From Temnopleurus reevesii (lineage: Eukaryota > Echinodermata > Echinoidea > Temnopleuroida > Temnopleuridae), in NCBI GenBank assembly GCA_036244855.1, contig BQKZ01000455.1, positions 1 to 64,000 of the forward strand: a DNA stretch of 64,000 nucleotides, in the 5' to 3' direction. The position numbers were made by a program, and so were the translations under genes. Positions 1-11,646 of this stretch are shown piece after piece. Position 1 is the first letter of the stretch, and each line of letters opens with the position of its first letter. Under the pieces are notes generated by a model. The model did not search any database. It worked only from the letters and a program-made list of their open reading frames with translations, and was not told the origin of the DNA.

Positions 1-1290
1 AGCTTACAAAGAATTATGTACATGAGAGAATGATGACTTGCCATGTCAAAAGGAGCCAAAAGTGGGCAGCTTCTTAAGAATTATGCAAATGAGATGAGAC
101 TTGCCATATCAGAAGGAGTCAAAGGTGGAAAGCTTACAAAGAATTATGTGAATGAGAGAACAAGACTTTCTATGTCAAAGCGGGGAGCTTACCGAGAATT
201 GTGTAAATAAGAGAATGAGACTTGCCATATAAAAAGGAGACAGAAGTGGGTAGCTTATTAAGAATTATGTGAATGTGAGAATGAGACTTGCCATATCAAA
301 AGGAGCGAAAAGTGGGGAACTTACTAAGCATTATGTAAATGAGAGAATGAGACTTGCCCTGTCAAAAGGAGTCAAAGTTGGGAGCTTACTAAGAATTATA
401 TAAATGAGAGAATGAGACTTGCCATGTCAAACGGAGTCAAAGTTGGGAGCTTACTAAGAATTATGTAAATGAGAGAATGAGACTTGGCATGTCGAAAGGA
501 GCGAAAATGGGCAGCTTACTGAGTACATTGTATGTGTAAATGAGAGGAAATGTGACTTGCCACATTGGATGGAGCCAAAAGTGGGTAGCTTACTGAGTAT
601 GTGTGAATGAGAGAATGAGACTTGCCATGTCAAAAGGAGTCAAAGTGGGCAACTTACTGAGTACATGTATATGTTAATGAGAGAATTAGACTTGCCATAT
701 CAAAAGGAGCCAAAAGTGTACAGCTCACTAAGAATTATGTAACTGAGAAAACGAGACTTGCCACGTCAAAAGGAGTCAAAGTGGGCAGCTTACTAAGAAT
801 TATGTACATGAAAGAATGAGACACGCCATATCAAAAGGAGTCAAAGTGGGCTGCTTACTGAGAATTATATAAATGAGAGATAGAGACTTGCCATATCAAA
901 AGGAGTCAAAGTGGGCTGCTTACTGAGAATTATATAAATGAGAGAATGTGACTTGCCATGTCAAAAGGAGTCAAAGTGGGCAGCTGAAGAATTATGCAAA
1001 TGATAAAAAGAGACTTTTCATATCAAAAGGGGCCAAAAGTGGACAGCTTACTAGGGATTATGTAAATGAGAGAATGATACTTGCCATAGTAAAAGGAGTC
1101 AAAGTAGGGAGCTTACTGTGAATAAGTGAATGAGGTGCATCTATATGAGCAAAAAGTGGGCAGTTTACTGAGTACACGTATATGTAAACAAGAGAATATT
1201 TTACATGCCGCATCAAAAAGAGCTAAAAATGATTAGCTAAATAAGAAAATATGTGACACGCCACATCAAAAAACCAAGAATGAGCAGCAA
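1..1290. repeat. Minisatellite array, about 65 bp unit
   Basis: About 20 head-to-tail copies of a unit of roughly 65 bp fill this stretch. Each copy carries recognisable blocks: AGCTTACTAAGAATTATGTA, then AATGAGAGAATGAGACTTGC, then CATGTCAAAAGGAGTCAAAG. Copies differ by point changes and small indels, and become more degenerate after about 1100. The array begins at the first base, so it continues to the left of the window. No long reading frame runs through it. Confidence 0.93.
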
Positions 1291-1869
1291 TGTCCAATTT
1301 AAGCAATCACAAAAGCATGAGGCACAAAAGCTATTTCCTCACCTCTTATTCTACAAAGAAATGCCAAACAGGTATCTATTTCTTGAATAAAAAGGGATTC
1401 TACTTTCTTTCGTGTGTCAAATCTACTGTGAAGGCTTGCATGTGAGTTGTTTAATTTGTCCGTTTCCTTTGTTCCTTCTGCTACAGTGGTAATACAGCAG
1501 GAAATATCACTTTAGAAACCTGCAAAATTCTTGCTGACATAGTTTTGTAATATAACCAAATGTGCTGGTAAATGATAAAATAAGCAAGTTGTATTCAACA
1601 AATCTTTATATCAAACGAAAGTTAGAGGATTTGACATCCACCATCTAATTTTTTACTCAGGACTTCTTTTTCTAATAAGTGAAAGTCACTATGAGACTTT
1701 GTTTCTGTGCAACCAGTCAGGATTATTTTTGTTTTATTGCGATATCACTTATCCAAGAATATTGTGAATAACACAGAGAGGGTGCTATCCCTAGAGCCAG
1801 GATTTCCTGTTATGTGTAAGGTGAACGGCAAAATAACATACCACAATAACAAATCATTTTGCACAAACC
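1291..1869. other. No gene seen
   Basis: AT-rich sequence after the end of the minisatellite. I see no coding exon, RNA gene or clear repeat here. Confidence 0.6.
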
Positions 1870-2009
1870 TCAAGGTGGTTGGGACCAGAGAAATTACCTC
1901 TTTATATCGAAACCTTGTTATATCAGGGTCAAAATACAATAATATACAAAGAGATGAGACCAGGGAAATTACCATATATCAGTACTCTTTATAACGAGGT
2001 TTGACTGTA
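1870..2009. mobile_element. Truncated pogo-like MITE fragment
   Basis: The right end reads TATAACGAGGTTTGACTGTA, the terminal inverted repeat of a family with full-length copies at 41548-41730, 41883-42062 and 43212-43374. Internal phrases such as 'aacctTGTTATATCAGGGTC' also match. The left terminus is not clear. The TA-flanked CAGT...ACTG ends suggest a Tc1/pogo-type cut-and-paste family; that class is inference. Confidence 0.75.
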
Positions 2010-3807
2010 TTTCGCCATTCACTTAACACAGGCGATCTGGTAGTTGCGGTAGCTCCCTTTCTCGGATATTTGCAATATTCTTGGATAAACGAGACCTCAG
2101 AAAGAGAAAATACTCCTGACTGACAGCTAAGTAATTCCCTGTGAAATGTACCAAGATCTAAAAAATAAAATCTGCAATTGATTTACTATTGCTCAATAGC
2201 AGAATTGAAAAGATAATTCTAATGATTTAGCTGGTGAATGGGATAATCGATAATGAGTTATCAATCCATACTAATCAACTTATAGTGATGTTGATAATAT
2301 CAATTCATGATCTTCTTAACAATAAAATGCAAAAATTGTATTTATTCATGATTTCATTCAATCATTCACAGACTCTTCCCCAGCATCAATTTAATCCTAT
2401 TCAGATATATGCACAGTTTAACAACATATGTAATGAATGTATGGAACATCAATTACAGATTTTGCAACATCTTCCTACCTTGGTTTCTGTCAAAGGAAAT
2501 AATTCAGCTGTTTAATAACTTGTGGGTAACCAATTAGGTGTCATTCTTTAAATAAAACAAAACTCTTTTTAAAGGTATAGATAAGGTATAGATTCTTGAT
2601 GGTCGGGATGCAGAAATTTATGCGAAACGAGCTGATGTATTCCCAAAGTGCTTTACATGCCTAAATATAACTGTGTACAAAATTAGAATTTTTTTTTGCA
2701 CGTATTCTCGTGTATTTTACCTTGAGAATGTCAATCAGTTGTTAGCCTACGGCGCGCTAAATGGATCACACGGGCCCCGAGCGGTGGAGAATGGCTTGAG
2801 CAACCAGTGGTATTGTGTGTGGCATGTGAGTTCGTATTTATTTTGTTTGTGAAGCATGTCGTGTTGGGGAGAGCGACAGCATCGTCATTTTTTATTTTGC
2901 TATAATTAAGCCATTTCTAGATTGATTTCATTCAAACAAACTATGAAGATGCTCTAATTTACTATTGAAAAACTGCATTATGGTAATAATTTTACTGCAG
3001 CTCGTAAACTAGTTAAATATCTGAAGCGCCATCCTCCCAAAACTGATCTATCGGTTTAATGATTGAACAAGATATGGAAATAAATTTTCTGTATTCTTGC
3101 TACATACATAAACTCAAGTTTCCAAATGTTTTGAGGAGTTTGTTTTGTCCACGATAACAAGATTTTGATTATATAAAGAGATAATTTATCTGGTTTTAAG
3201 GACCTTGATGTAAGGAGGTTAAACTTTACATAATTTTTCTGTTTCCAAACATGGTATGTACAGAACATTCTGATTATGAATGCTGCATATTTCTTTTCTG
3301 TTTAAGTAAATCATTTTCAGTTTAGCTAAAAAAAAATAAAAGGTAAAGTATGTATTAAGGCGAAGTGGGTGAAGAAGGGAAACCAAATGAGTCTAATGTT
3401 TAAAAATATGAATAATCAAGATTTTGACACAGAATGGTTTATTTACACCCAAGACTATACTTTTATTGAATAATATACATTTTGACACTGTAGAATATCT
3501 CCATCTAAAGAATGAGCAAATATTCAATATACATTTACAAGGGGCATAATACTTTACCTGCATTTTCAAAACTGTTCAAAAGCTTGAAGCTTAAATATAA
3601 TTAGAATATTTTCTCATAGTAAATTTCATTCACACAGAATATTCAGTATACTTTTCTTTGTTGATCAATAGTGAAATGCAGTCATTTGGATAAAAATCAA
3701 CAAATCTGTATGACATATATTAGTGATAATATTCTGCAAAATAGCACAGAGAGAGTGAAAGGAATGATTTGTGAAAATGTCATCCAAACCCGAATGATTG
3801 AAGTATC
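2010..3807. other. Gene-free AT-rich intergenic DNA
   Basis: No exon with convincing splice sites and no RNA gene seen. Short open frames here have no recognisable protein content. Confidence 0.55.
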
Positions 3808-3810
3808 TTA

Positions 3811-3940
3811 AGCCCCGGTCACATAGGACCCCGGAAGCAACATGATTCACCCCGACTCGTTGCTCTGAGGCAGTTGACTGTGAATTAACAAAGAGTCGTG
3901 TTGAATCGTGTTGCTTCCGGGGTCCTATGTGACCGGGGCC
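3811..3940. mobile_element. Harbinger-like MITE, CCCCGGTCACATAGG family
   Basis: A compact 130 bp element. The left end AGCCCCGGTCACATAGGACC is the inverted complement of the right end GGTCCTATGTGACCGGGGCC, and the repeat runs on inward through CCCGGAAGCAAC. TTA flanks both sides (3808-3810 and 3941-3943), fitting a 3 bp TTA/TAA target-site duplication of PIF/Harbinger type. A second copy lies at 47208-47337. Confidence 0.85.
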
Positions 3941-4451
3941 TTAACATATGATTTATGTCTGTGTGAAAAGAAGATATTAACACAATTTAGTCATGATGGC
4001 ACTCATGAAAGTTTGAATACACCAGTTATCATTCTTTCACTTTTGCTGTATGGATAAGGCTGAAATAGTTTGGTCGCCCAAGTATACCGTTTCTGACATT
4101 TGTGTTGGTCGGTCTGAAAAAAAAAGAGTTTGTTTCTCCTTCTTTATCAATTTTGATTACATTTTATATGAAAAATTGGGACTAAAATCTTTAGCCTCTA
4201 GATTGCCAAGAGCTTAGAAAATTCCCAAAACTTAAATTGTCATCCAGAAAAAAGATGGTTATTTCTTTACTTATGGGCCAAGAAATAGCAAGAAACTAAT
4301 CTAGATGACATTGTAATACCATATTTCATATATGGGCATTTTCACCACAAAAAGACATGGAGGCAAAAAAATTACATTGGTTTACAAGTAAAATGACTTA
4401 TGGTTTTTGAAAGATGAAGGTCTGAATTTTCCGGAAAATTGCTTTATTTCA

Positions 4452-4492
4452 ATTTTGGCGGCCATTTTGGATTTCAAAATGGCCGCCAAAAT
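4452..4492. repeat. Perfect short hairpin
   Basis: ATTTTGGCGGCCATTTTG is followed after a 5 bp spacer by its reverse complement CAAAATGGCCGCCAAAAT. The 18 bp arms match perfectly, so this would form a strong stem. It lies in gene-free DNA. It may be the core of a decayed inverted-repeat element. Confidence 0.8.
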
Positions 4493-4901
4493 ATGATGAA
4501 AAAACATTAATAAAAATGCTTTTACATACACGTTTTGTTATGTTATTTATTATAACAAATGTGATTATAATAATTGTGTTTCATGTGGTCCAGCTTACTA
4601 TTATAACATTTTATAGGATCACAGGAGAAAAAATGTAGAAATTCATTCAACTCATTAAAAAATGTAAATAAAAATTATCATAATGGATGTAACGTCAGTT
4701 ACCAAAAAACATGAGCTTTTTGTTTTTATTTTCAAGAAAATTGGTTAGATTCAGTGAAACTTGGTAACTGTCAAAATTAGGTAATACCCCATCCATTCAT
4801 GCCAAAACTATTGAGAGTCAAGTTTTAATTGATTCTTATTGGACGATTTAATATGTGTAACGTCAGTTACCATACCAAAATGTAACGTCAGAGATTTCCT
4901 T

Positions 4902-5193
4902 GTGAACGCTCTACAGGTCCGAGTTCTTGTTGAATCATTTTCAAATTTGGTGTAAAGGTGTCTTATGGAGAGAGGACGAGGCCTATTAATTTTGGTGTGT
5001 GGCAGGGACCTGGTTGCCATGGTAACCATGATGAAAACAAATACATAATAATAATTGTGAACGCTCTGCAGGTCGAGTTCTTATCCAGTCATTTTCAAGT
5101 TTGGTATGAATGTGTATTAAGGAAAGAGGACGAATCCTATTGATTTTGGTGTGGGGCGGGGATTTGGTTGCTATGGTAACCATGATGTAAAGA
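4902..5193. repeat. Two-copy tandem repeat, about 155 bp unit
   Basis: Two adjacent copies (4902-5056 and 5057-5193) start with GTGAACGCTCTACAGGTCC or GTGAACGCTCTGCAGGTCG and share the blocks GAGGACGA, TGATTTTGGTGTG or TTAATTTTGGTGTG, and GGTTGCCATGGTAACCATGA. The second copy is slightly shorter. Each includes the small palindrome TTGCCATGGTAACC or its near match. Confidence 0.85.
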
Positions 5194-5519
5194 AATACTG
5201 GTACAACAACATACACCAACAACCTGGTTCAGTTGACAGTAATAAAACCCACAACAGTGCAATGCTGTTGGTTCGGGGGATACATGTGCTCGGCTGCGCA
5301 ACCCGCCGAGCGCACAATTTCTAGTTGTAAATGCTTATAGTGAATGATTTTGACATATTTCTATAAAGATGGTTCAAGTTTGATGAATATTGGTCAATAT
5401 GAGTGAAGATTTTGGATATTTGACCTCAGATGACCTTTGACCTCGACGATGACCCGAGAATTGCTCTGCATTATTTAGGCTACCGAAAGGACCTATTGTG
5501 CAAGTTTAATGAAAATCAG

Positions 5520-5622
5520 GCAAGGGTTTTTTTTATTCAGAGCAATTCTAAATTGCTTTTGCCGCCGTTGCCGTCGGAAAAAGCGGCGCCTATGTCTCGA
5601 TTCTGCTACGCAGACGAGACAA
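5520..5622. repeat. Dispersed repeat fragment
   Basis: The block from TGCCGTCGGAAAAAGCGGCG through ATTCTGCTACGCAGACGAGA reappears in reverse complement at 33763-33810, inside an anillin intron, where the second copy is interrupted by an N. It is therefore a dispersed repeat, not a gene. Type unknown. Confidence 0.7.
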
Positions 5623-6928
5623 AAATGTAAAAGTGAATATTTTTGAAAAATCAATTTTGTGCATTCAGCATAATGAAGTTTATTTTATTTTGCATTTTTC
5701 AAATTTACAAACACCAGATGGCAAGCATCTTTCTTTTAGCAAAATTGTCAATATTTGCATGTTTTTAAGTTTATACATGCAGCATGTCAAGCTACTGTAC
5801 ATTCACAAAAATTTCCACACAGGAAAGTTTTTAACTTTTGCAGTATCTTAACTTTTATTATTGTGTGAAAAACTTGTTGAAACACATTTCTATGCAAAAT
5901 GATTGGTAAACTTGCATGTGATGTCGACTGAAAAATGTCAGCTATGTAATGTCAGTTACCATCAGGTGTTAAATTAATCAACATATTGAAAACAAATGAA
6001 CTGTAAAAGTTGGTATTTTGTACTAGAATGATCTTAGAGTATCAGGTAAACATCCATATCAGAATTACATCCATTCCAATTCCTGGATAGGAGATATAAC
6101 TATATGATTCAAAACATTTCAAATTCATGTGTTATCTCTATGGCAAAATAACTGTAACGTCAGTTACCGTAACGTCAGTTACCATCATAGTAATGAAAAA
6201 AGTATCATAGCTAAAAAAAATACATTCACAAATCAAACATTTTTTTGGCAAATCTTAGCTTAGGAATGAAGGTATGTTACCATGTTAAGCTTATCACCCT
6301 AACCCACCAGGGACATGAGATATATTCATTTGATCAAACATGCAAAAATTGCATGTCCTTTTTGTGTAACGTCAGTTACCAGCACAGTTTTGCTCGCTGA
6401 AGCATAGCAAGAACAGTTTCATTGATTTTGTTGGTATTTATTTATAAACCAATGTATACTATATAACTTGTATGAACAATAACATTGTATAATTTTTGTA
6501 TAATCGTAGACCTCTTAAGCTTCAGACAAAAAAGAAAGATTATATTGCTCAAACAGAGCAAAAGAACAACAATGTCCACAGAAAAATCATGAAATACTAT
6601 GGAGATGTGAGTTGCAAATGATTGAAATTCTTATTCATCTTCAAAGTTATCATTCTTTGGAGGTCTGGTTTTGCCTTAAAAAAACAGGGGATATTAAAAG
6701 TTTCCCATCCTGAGGAAACATGTAAATTGAATACTTCAGATTTCCAAAATGGTACAGTAAACGCCAATATTTTAGAACACATTAATGTTACTGAATTCAT
6801 TGAATTGTAGCCCTTTTTACACATTAGCGTGACATTATTTTCACATTTTGTAAGGCATGAAAACTATGACCGTACTCTCAGCCATTCACTTCTGATAAAA
6901 GCCTTGAATTTGATGCATGAAAATACAA

Positions 6929-7103
6929 GTAACTCTGCCTATTAGTCGTATCTGTTGGGACCACATAAATCTGTTCGACTTATGAGAATTTCAATTTAGA
7001 AAAAGCTAATAACACTGGTTTTGTTTGATTTGTTCCAGAAAATCACTTTGACTTAGGCAATTATTTGACTTAGACAAGCTCGACTTAGGCAGAGTTAACT
7101 GTA
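6929..7103. mobile_element. MITE with AACTCTGCCTA inverted termini
   Basis: The left end GTAACTCTGCCTATTAGTCG pairs with the right end CGACTTAGGCAGAGTTAACT GTA. Sequence with the same wording occurs at 22655-22811 (ending ATGCAAGGTTGACTGTA) and at 39093-39300, where it is split by another MITE. Probably a Tc1/pogo-type non-autonomous element, by its TA...TA context. Confidence 0.65.
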
Positions 7104-7282
7104 TACCTCATGCATATTTTCTGAAAGGTTGGCATCTCTGCCTATCATAAATCATCCACTAATGACTGTCTGAATCATTTTAAATCCCACATTCTCTATT
7201 TTTTTCCTTCAAATGTCTCCTTAGTCCTGCAATCATATATTGAAAAATATCAGAGAGTATGATAAAAGTTGAAACATTGGCT

Positions 7283-7460
7283 GAGGGGTGTTGGTGGAGA
7301 GTTGCAATTGAGAGCAAGTTGCATTTGATCAGCACACGCAAATCAAAATCATTACTCCCTGCGTGTCTTGTTAGAAGCTCAAACAGAGCAAATAGAAATG
7401 AGTGTTTCAATTTGAAACTGATTTCCAATCTATCGCAACTTCCGAGTAACAACTTAAAAG
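7283..7460. mobile_element. Degenerate MITE, GGGGGTGTTG family
   Basis: GAGGGGTGTTGGTGGAGAGT followed by TGCAATTGAGAGCAAGTTGC and AATCAAAATCATT matches the better copies at 22903-23078, 46062-46228 and 46793-46969. The right terminus is eroded, so the boundaries are approximate. Confidence 0.6.
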
Positions 7461-7649
7461 TGTAAAAAGATTCATAAATGAGATGCTTTTTTATACATAT
7501 GGTCCACAAATTCATGATGCATACATCACAGTTTATAGATTGTCTAATTAAGAGGGTTTTTACTATAAAGTTGCAATCAATTACTAGTTGCAATTCTCCT
7601 TATCGTGTATAGCTGATACCAAGCAATATCTCCTTACAATACCGATATT

Positions 7650-8725
7650 GCATCCTTGAAAAGTCACTTTTCAGTTAAAATTTTAGAAGTCTGTCCCTAG
7701 CTGTCCTACCTAAAACTCATAGGACATGGTCAGTGTTTCACAAAGTTACAAACAACTCTACAATATGTTTCAGTTCTTGCTCTCGATAATGTACCCAAGT
7801 CCGTCTTACTTGGTAAAAACACTGTAAAGGACCTGCTATCAGAAGTAACATTTGTAATGCGTGCAAGCAGCCTACAGTGATCCAATTAGGGTTCAATATT
7901 CCATCAACAGTCATTTACGAAATATCAAAATGTCACATGATGGACTAAACCCTGGAAATGTGGGTCAAATTGTCTTGATTAAGACTTGGAACTAGCTGTC
8001 ATTATCTAGACCTCGCTGAACATGATCTTGCTCCATGAAAGTCTTACTGTTCATCAGCTATCATTTGCAAATTAACCCTATGACAACTGGAACCATGTGG
8101 CCCATGCACAAAGTCTATGCAAATTACAGAATTCACTTGTCAATGAGTTTAAAAGGCACTTGTCAGTCTAAATTCTGGACGTTCCGCCCTAGCTGTCTTG
8201 AGTAGAACCTGGACCTGCAGTCAGAAGGTTCATACGTAACGTGTGCATGTTGTTCAGGACTTCAATGAAGAATGGTCCACATAATAGTCCACATAATGGA
8301 CTAAATCCAAATGAACTATCTCTAAATGTCTTGACCTAGATTTTACTGTCAGGAGATACATGATTTTGCTCCATGAAACTCTTTCAGTCCATCAACAAGG
8401 GCTGCCATCATCCATCACTTGCAAATTTTAAAAAGTCACTTGTCAGTCTAAAAGCTTGACCTTAGCTGTCTTGTGTAGGACCTGGACCCGCTGTCAGTAG
8501 GTTCATACGTAACGTGTGCATGTGGTCCAGTGCCAGTGAGGACTGGTCCACATAATAAGACTAAATCCTGGTGATCTAGCTCTAAATATCTTAAACAGGA
8601 CCTTGCTGTCAGAAGATACATGATTTTGCTCCATGAAAGTCTTTCAGTCCATCAAGCAGGCCTGCCATCAATCATCACATGCAAATTCTAAAAAGTCACT
8701 TGTCAGTCTAAATTCTGGACGTTCC
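7650..8725 (-). pseudogene. Decayed tandem copies of the GINS2 last exon
   Basis: Sequence complementary to the 3' part of GINS2 exon 4 and its flank repeats with a period of about 250-270 bp. Clear copies are at 8165-8285 and 8440-8550; each contains the words TAGCTGTCTTG, TCATACGTAACGTGTGCATG and CAGTGAGGA or CAATGAAGA, as in the genuine exon at 8729-8854. A more degraded trace (TCCCTAGCTGTCCTAC, CAGAAGTAACATTTGTAATG) begins near 7690. The copies cover roughly the last 28 codons. They lack the 5' part of the exon and a clear acceptor, so I call them pseudo-exons lying in the 3' flank or UTR of GINS2. Confidence 0.8.
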
Positions 8726-8728
8726 GCC

Positions 8729-8854
8729 CTAGCTGTCTTGTGTAGGACCAGGACCCGCTGTCAGTAGATTCATACGTAACGTGTGCATGTGATCCAGTGC
8801 TTCAGTGAGGAACGGTCTGATTGTGTTGATTTCCATCAGGGAGAGGTTATCAAG
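8729..8854 (-). CDS. GINS2: GINS2 exon 4 (stop codon)
   Basis: Residues 145-185, [20 protein letters not shown] through TQDS, then TAG at 8731-8729. The acceptor is CATTTTCAG. It matches the family's LDNLTLMEIN motif. Partial copies of this exon repeat downstream at 8440-8550 and 8165-8285. Confidence 0.93.
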   Translation of the reverse strand, partial: LDNLSLMEINTIRPFLTEALDHMHTLRMNLLTAGPGPTQDS

Positions 8855-11646
8855 CTGAAAATGAATGAAAAGATGTGATAAAGAAATTTAATATCTTCTA
8901 GTACTTCCGGAGATAACATAGAATACAGATATAGAATATTCAATATCTGTGTCTACTACAAACTGTACCCTTTGGAAAAAAAATATTGAATCAACTCTAT
9001 TTCCCATCCACTGTTGTTGAATGCCAAAGAAAGCAGAGATGCCAACCATTCAAGTATGAGGTAAAAATTGAAGTATGAATATCCCAACACCTGAACAAAA
9101 TAAATGCTTGAAAGAAAAAAAACATGGCAACAACATCTACTCTCTCAGTCATTCACTTATGATGAAAACCTTGAATTAATGCGCATAGAGAATTCATATG
9201 TTTTATTATGCGCTTTATAAAAATTGAATTATTAGTATTAATGTGCTTCCTGAAATGGTTGGCATCTTTGATAAAGAAACAACAACTGCAATTTTGCAAT
9301 GCCTCTATGGTGGGAGCGGCAGAAGTTTGAATCCACCATCTTCAGATCATGATACAGATTATATACTGATTGAACCAACACACAAATTTACAAAATAGAT
9401 AAATTTGTATTAACACAGGCAAAGTGATTGTTTTTTTTTTTTACTTGTGAGGCTTCAAAGCATAAAAAAAATTGAGAGGGATTTAAACTCACCCTAGCAT
9501 GTGTCTCTTGATCCTTGACGAACTTATCAATACTCTGCCTGAGCTTGGCCATTCGTACATCCCAGATGTCTTTGATTAGGGTATTCACTTCGTCAGCATT
9601 CGGGATATCATCTGTAGCACTGAAAAGAAAAAAGCATTGGTCAATCTGCAAGTGATAAATGAACTGTTTGACACTAGTGGCGATTACTCCATGACAATCT
9701 TGTCTATAAATTTCCGCTCAATTTTCAATACCATACAAAATTTCTCACCTCAATCCTTTCTACGAGAAAATTTTTCTGTAGTTCAGTTTTTAATAATATA
9801 TTTCGTAGTTTGAGGGAAAAGGATTGAACCGTATCAGTGTATAGTAGAAACTTGTTAGAACTAGGTTCTTGGGACCAGAAAATCTTGTTATATCAAGGCC
9901 ACTACATAAAGAGGTCGGACAGAAAATCATCTTGTAAAAATGAAAGTTTGTAATATCAGTACTCTTTATAACCAGGTTCAACTGTATTATGCTTTAGTCT
10001 ACATAGAAATTTAGTGCAGTTGTTTGTAATACCAGTATTTTTGGAGAAAAAAAGTTGGATCCATGTACAATTATTTTTTTGCTTCTTGGGCCCCTCACGT
10101 CCTATTCTTTTCTTTCTCTCCAACCCCCTATTTAGCTTTTTATTTACACTTGTCCACACAAGTGGAGGCGCCGTGGTGTAGTGGTCGCGACTCTCGCCTT
10201 TCAACTAGAGGGTCGTAGGTTCGAATCGTACCCAGGGCGTTAATTTCCTTCAGCAAGAAATTCATCCACATTGTGCTGCACTCAACCCAGGTGAGGTGAA
10301 TGGGTACCTGGCAGGAATATTTATTCTTTGAAATGCCAAGTGCGCCGTGAATGGCTGCCGGGCTAAAGCCAGGGTAATAATAATGTAAAGCGCCTTGAGC
10401 ACTCAGCAGAGTGGATAGTGCGCTATATAAATTGCATCTATTATTATTATTGTGTGTTCACTTCATTTCTCTGTCATTTTGCTTATGATTAAGATTCTGC
10501 TAGGATCGAAAGCTCAAGTTCTTTTTTGACTGCTTATTTCTCCTCTTTTTCTTCACTCCATTTATCGGGTAATGATCTTTTCGTCATCAATCAGAATACT
10601 GTGCGCTTAGAAACATCCATTTTAAGCGCCTATTAAATGTTAAGTATTATTATTATTATTACATACGCTTCTGTCCTGATATATTTTAGTAATTTTAGAC
10701 AGTCTGTAATCTCCTAAATCAATAGGTGTTTTTCTACTTACTGGCTGAGAAGTAGTTTAGTAACCTCCATGTAGTGAGGGTTGACCATTGGTTGAAAGAC
10801 GGCAGAATCCTGCTCCTGCTTCTTAACATCTTGCAGAGTTTCTATTAAAAACAAAATGATTTAATGAAGATTAAATGACAGGTGAATGAATGAAATTGAG
10901 TATATAATTATGAAAAAATATATAATTCAAATATATTTTGCCACTTGACAATATAGAACATTATTTATGAACAGAATGTATTCATGTTTGCAAGAGGGGG
11001 CTTTTGCCTGGTGAACTTGGGTCATTCTTTAAATGACTACAATCCCAATAATAATATTACACCACTGTAGATTCAATCAAATGAATGAGTTATTTCAGGC
11101 AGGGACAGGATATGATCCCATTCTTATCCTGCAGAAATCTTATCTCAAGGATAATAGATTTTTAGTATTTTTGAGAGATGGAGAAAAAGCATTTTGGTTG
11201 GGCTACAATCTTTCCTGTTTATAGAAACTATGGTGTGGCAACAGTGGCAGTATGTCTACTTGCAAAAATTTACATCAAACCTGATATATTTTTTATAAAA
11301 ATCCTGTAATACTTCAAAATAACCAATTTGAATAATTGATCAAATATGAATCATTTTTTACTTTAAATACATGAAATTATGATTCCTTCCTCCCTGTGAA
11401 CTATGCAACTCTCATCTATCTATAAAAACCTTTATACTCACCGACTTGCATCCAGTCAGGAGGCTGTATACGGCACTTCTGTCTCTGCTTCAGGTTGATA
11501 GCCATCCACAGAGGGACCTTCATGGGAAGACTAGGGTTGAATGGTCCGACATTTCCTCCGATCAAAAACACCTCATCATGGGAAAAGTTTGGAATAATCG
11601 TCACCTCCTCCTTCTCTGCAAGAAACTCCACCTCTGACGGATCCAT
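8729..11646 (-). CDS. GINS2: DNA replication complex GINS protein PSF2 (four coding exons)
   Basis: Complete gene: join of 11646-11442, 10841-10742, 9619-9493 and 8854-8729 on the minus strand, 185 aa, the same length as the human protein as I recall it. GINS2 is one of four subunits (with SLD5, PSF1, PSF3) of the GINS tetramer, which with CDC45 and MCM2-7 forms the CMG helicase at replication forks in the nucleus. Recognition rests on the N-terminal [17 protein letters not shown], the block [32 protein letters not shown], and the C-terminal half [19 protein letters not shown] and [15 protein letters not shown]. All three introns have GT-AG ends and phases that join cleanly. It lies head to head with anillin. 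The last exon is tandemly duplicated downstream. Confidence 0.97.
9493..9619 (-). CDS. GINS2: GINS2 exon 3
   Basis: Residues 102-144, [20 protein letters not shown] onward, then [10 protein letters not shown]. The acceptor is TTTTCTTTTCAG and the donor GTGAGT. The exon ends on a codon boundary. This is the conserved helical A-domain core of PSF2 (family knowledge). Confidence 0.95.
9843..9988. mobile_element. Pogo-like MITE fragment in GINS2 intron 2
   Basis: The right end CTTTATAACCAGGTTCAACTGTA and internal phrases (TTGTTATATCAAGGC, GGGACCAGAAAATC) match the CAGTCAAACCTCGTTATAA family. The left end is eroded. Confidence 0.65.
10164..10455 (+). mobile_element. tRNA-derived SINE
   Basis: The head looks like a tRNA gene. 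It has a pol III A box, TGGTGTAGTGG, at 10174-10184 and a B box, GGTTCGAATCG, at 10218-10228, spaced as in a tRNA. A roughly 200 bp unrelated body follows, containing GCGCCTTGAGCACTCAGCAG, and it ends in an ATT-type tail (CTATTATTATTATT). This composite structure is diagnostic of a SINE, not a functional tRNA. Fragments of the same body occur at 43610-43690 (reverse complement) and near 38120-38150. It sits in GINS2 intron 2, opposite to the gene. Possible Deu-type SINE, not verified. Confidence 0.9.
10742..10841 (-). CDS. GINS2: GINS2 exon 2
   Basis: Residues 69-101, beginning [18 protein letters not shown] and including [13 protein letters not shown]. The acceptor is TTTTAATAG and the donor GTAAGT. 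The His codon is completed by the first base of exon 3. Confidence 0.93.
11442..11646 (-). CDS. GINS2: GINS2 exon 1 (start codon)
   Basis: Encodes residues 1-68 plus one base. The ATG at 11646 opens [14 protein letters not shown], matching the family N-terminus. The donor is GTGAGT (11441-11436), and the exon ends in phase 1 after CAAGTCG. Confidence 0.96.

Larger units (their letters stand above)
4689..6380. repeat. Dispersed 15 bp palindromic motif GTAACGTCAGTTACC, six copies
   Basis: GTAACGTCAGTTACC or a one-base variant occurs at 4689-4703, 4857-4871, 5946-5960 (GTAATGTCAGTTACC), 6154-6168, 6169-6183 (directly abutting the previous copy) and 6366-6380, plus a half copy near 4882. The motif is GTAAC and its complement GTTAC around a GTCA centre. 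The DNA between copies is not obviously repetitive at the same period, so this is not a simple tandem array. It contains an ACGTCA CRE-like core. Confidence 0.8.

Noticed and set aside
1..1290. CRISPR-like array
   Set aside because: Units are contiguous imperfect copies without unique spacers, in a eukaryotic genome; it is a minisatellite.
5404..5455. Nuclear-receptor response elements (several TGACCT words)
   Set aside because: Short common motif inside what appears to be a dispersed repeat; no promoter context.
10164..10240. Functional tRNA gene
   Set aside because: A and B boxes are present, but the sequence continues into a SINE body with an ATT tail, the 3' half lacks good acceptor-stem pairing, and body fragments occur elsewhere in the window.
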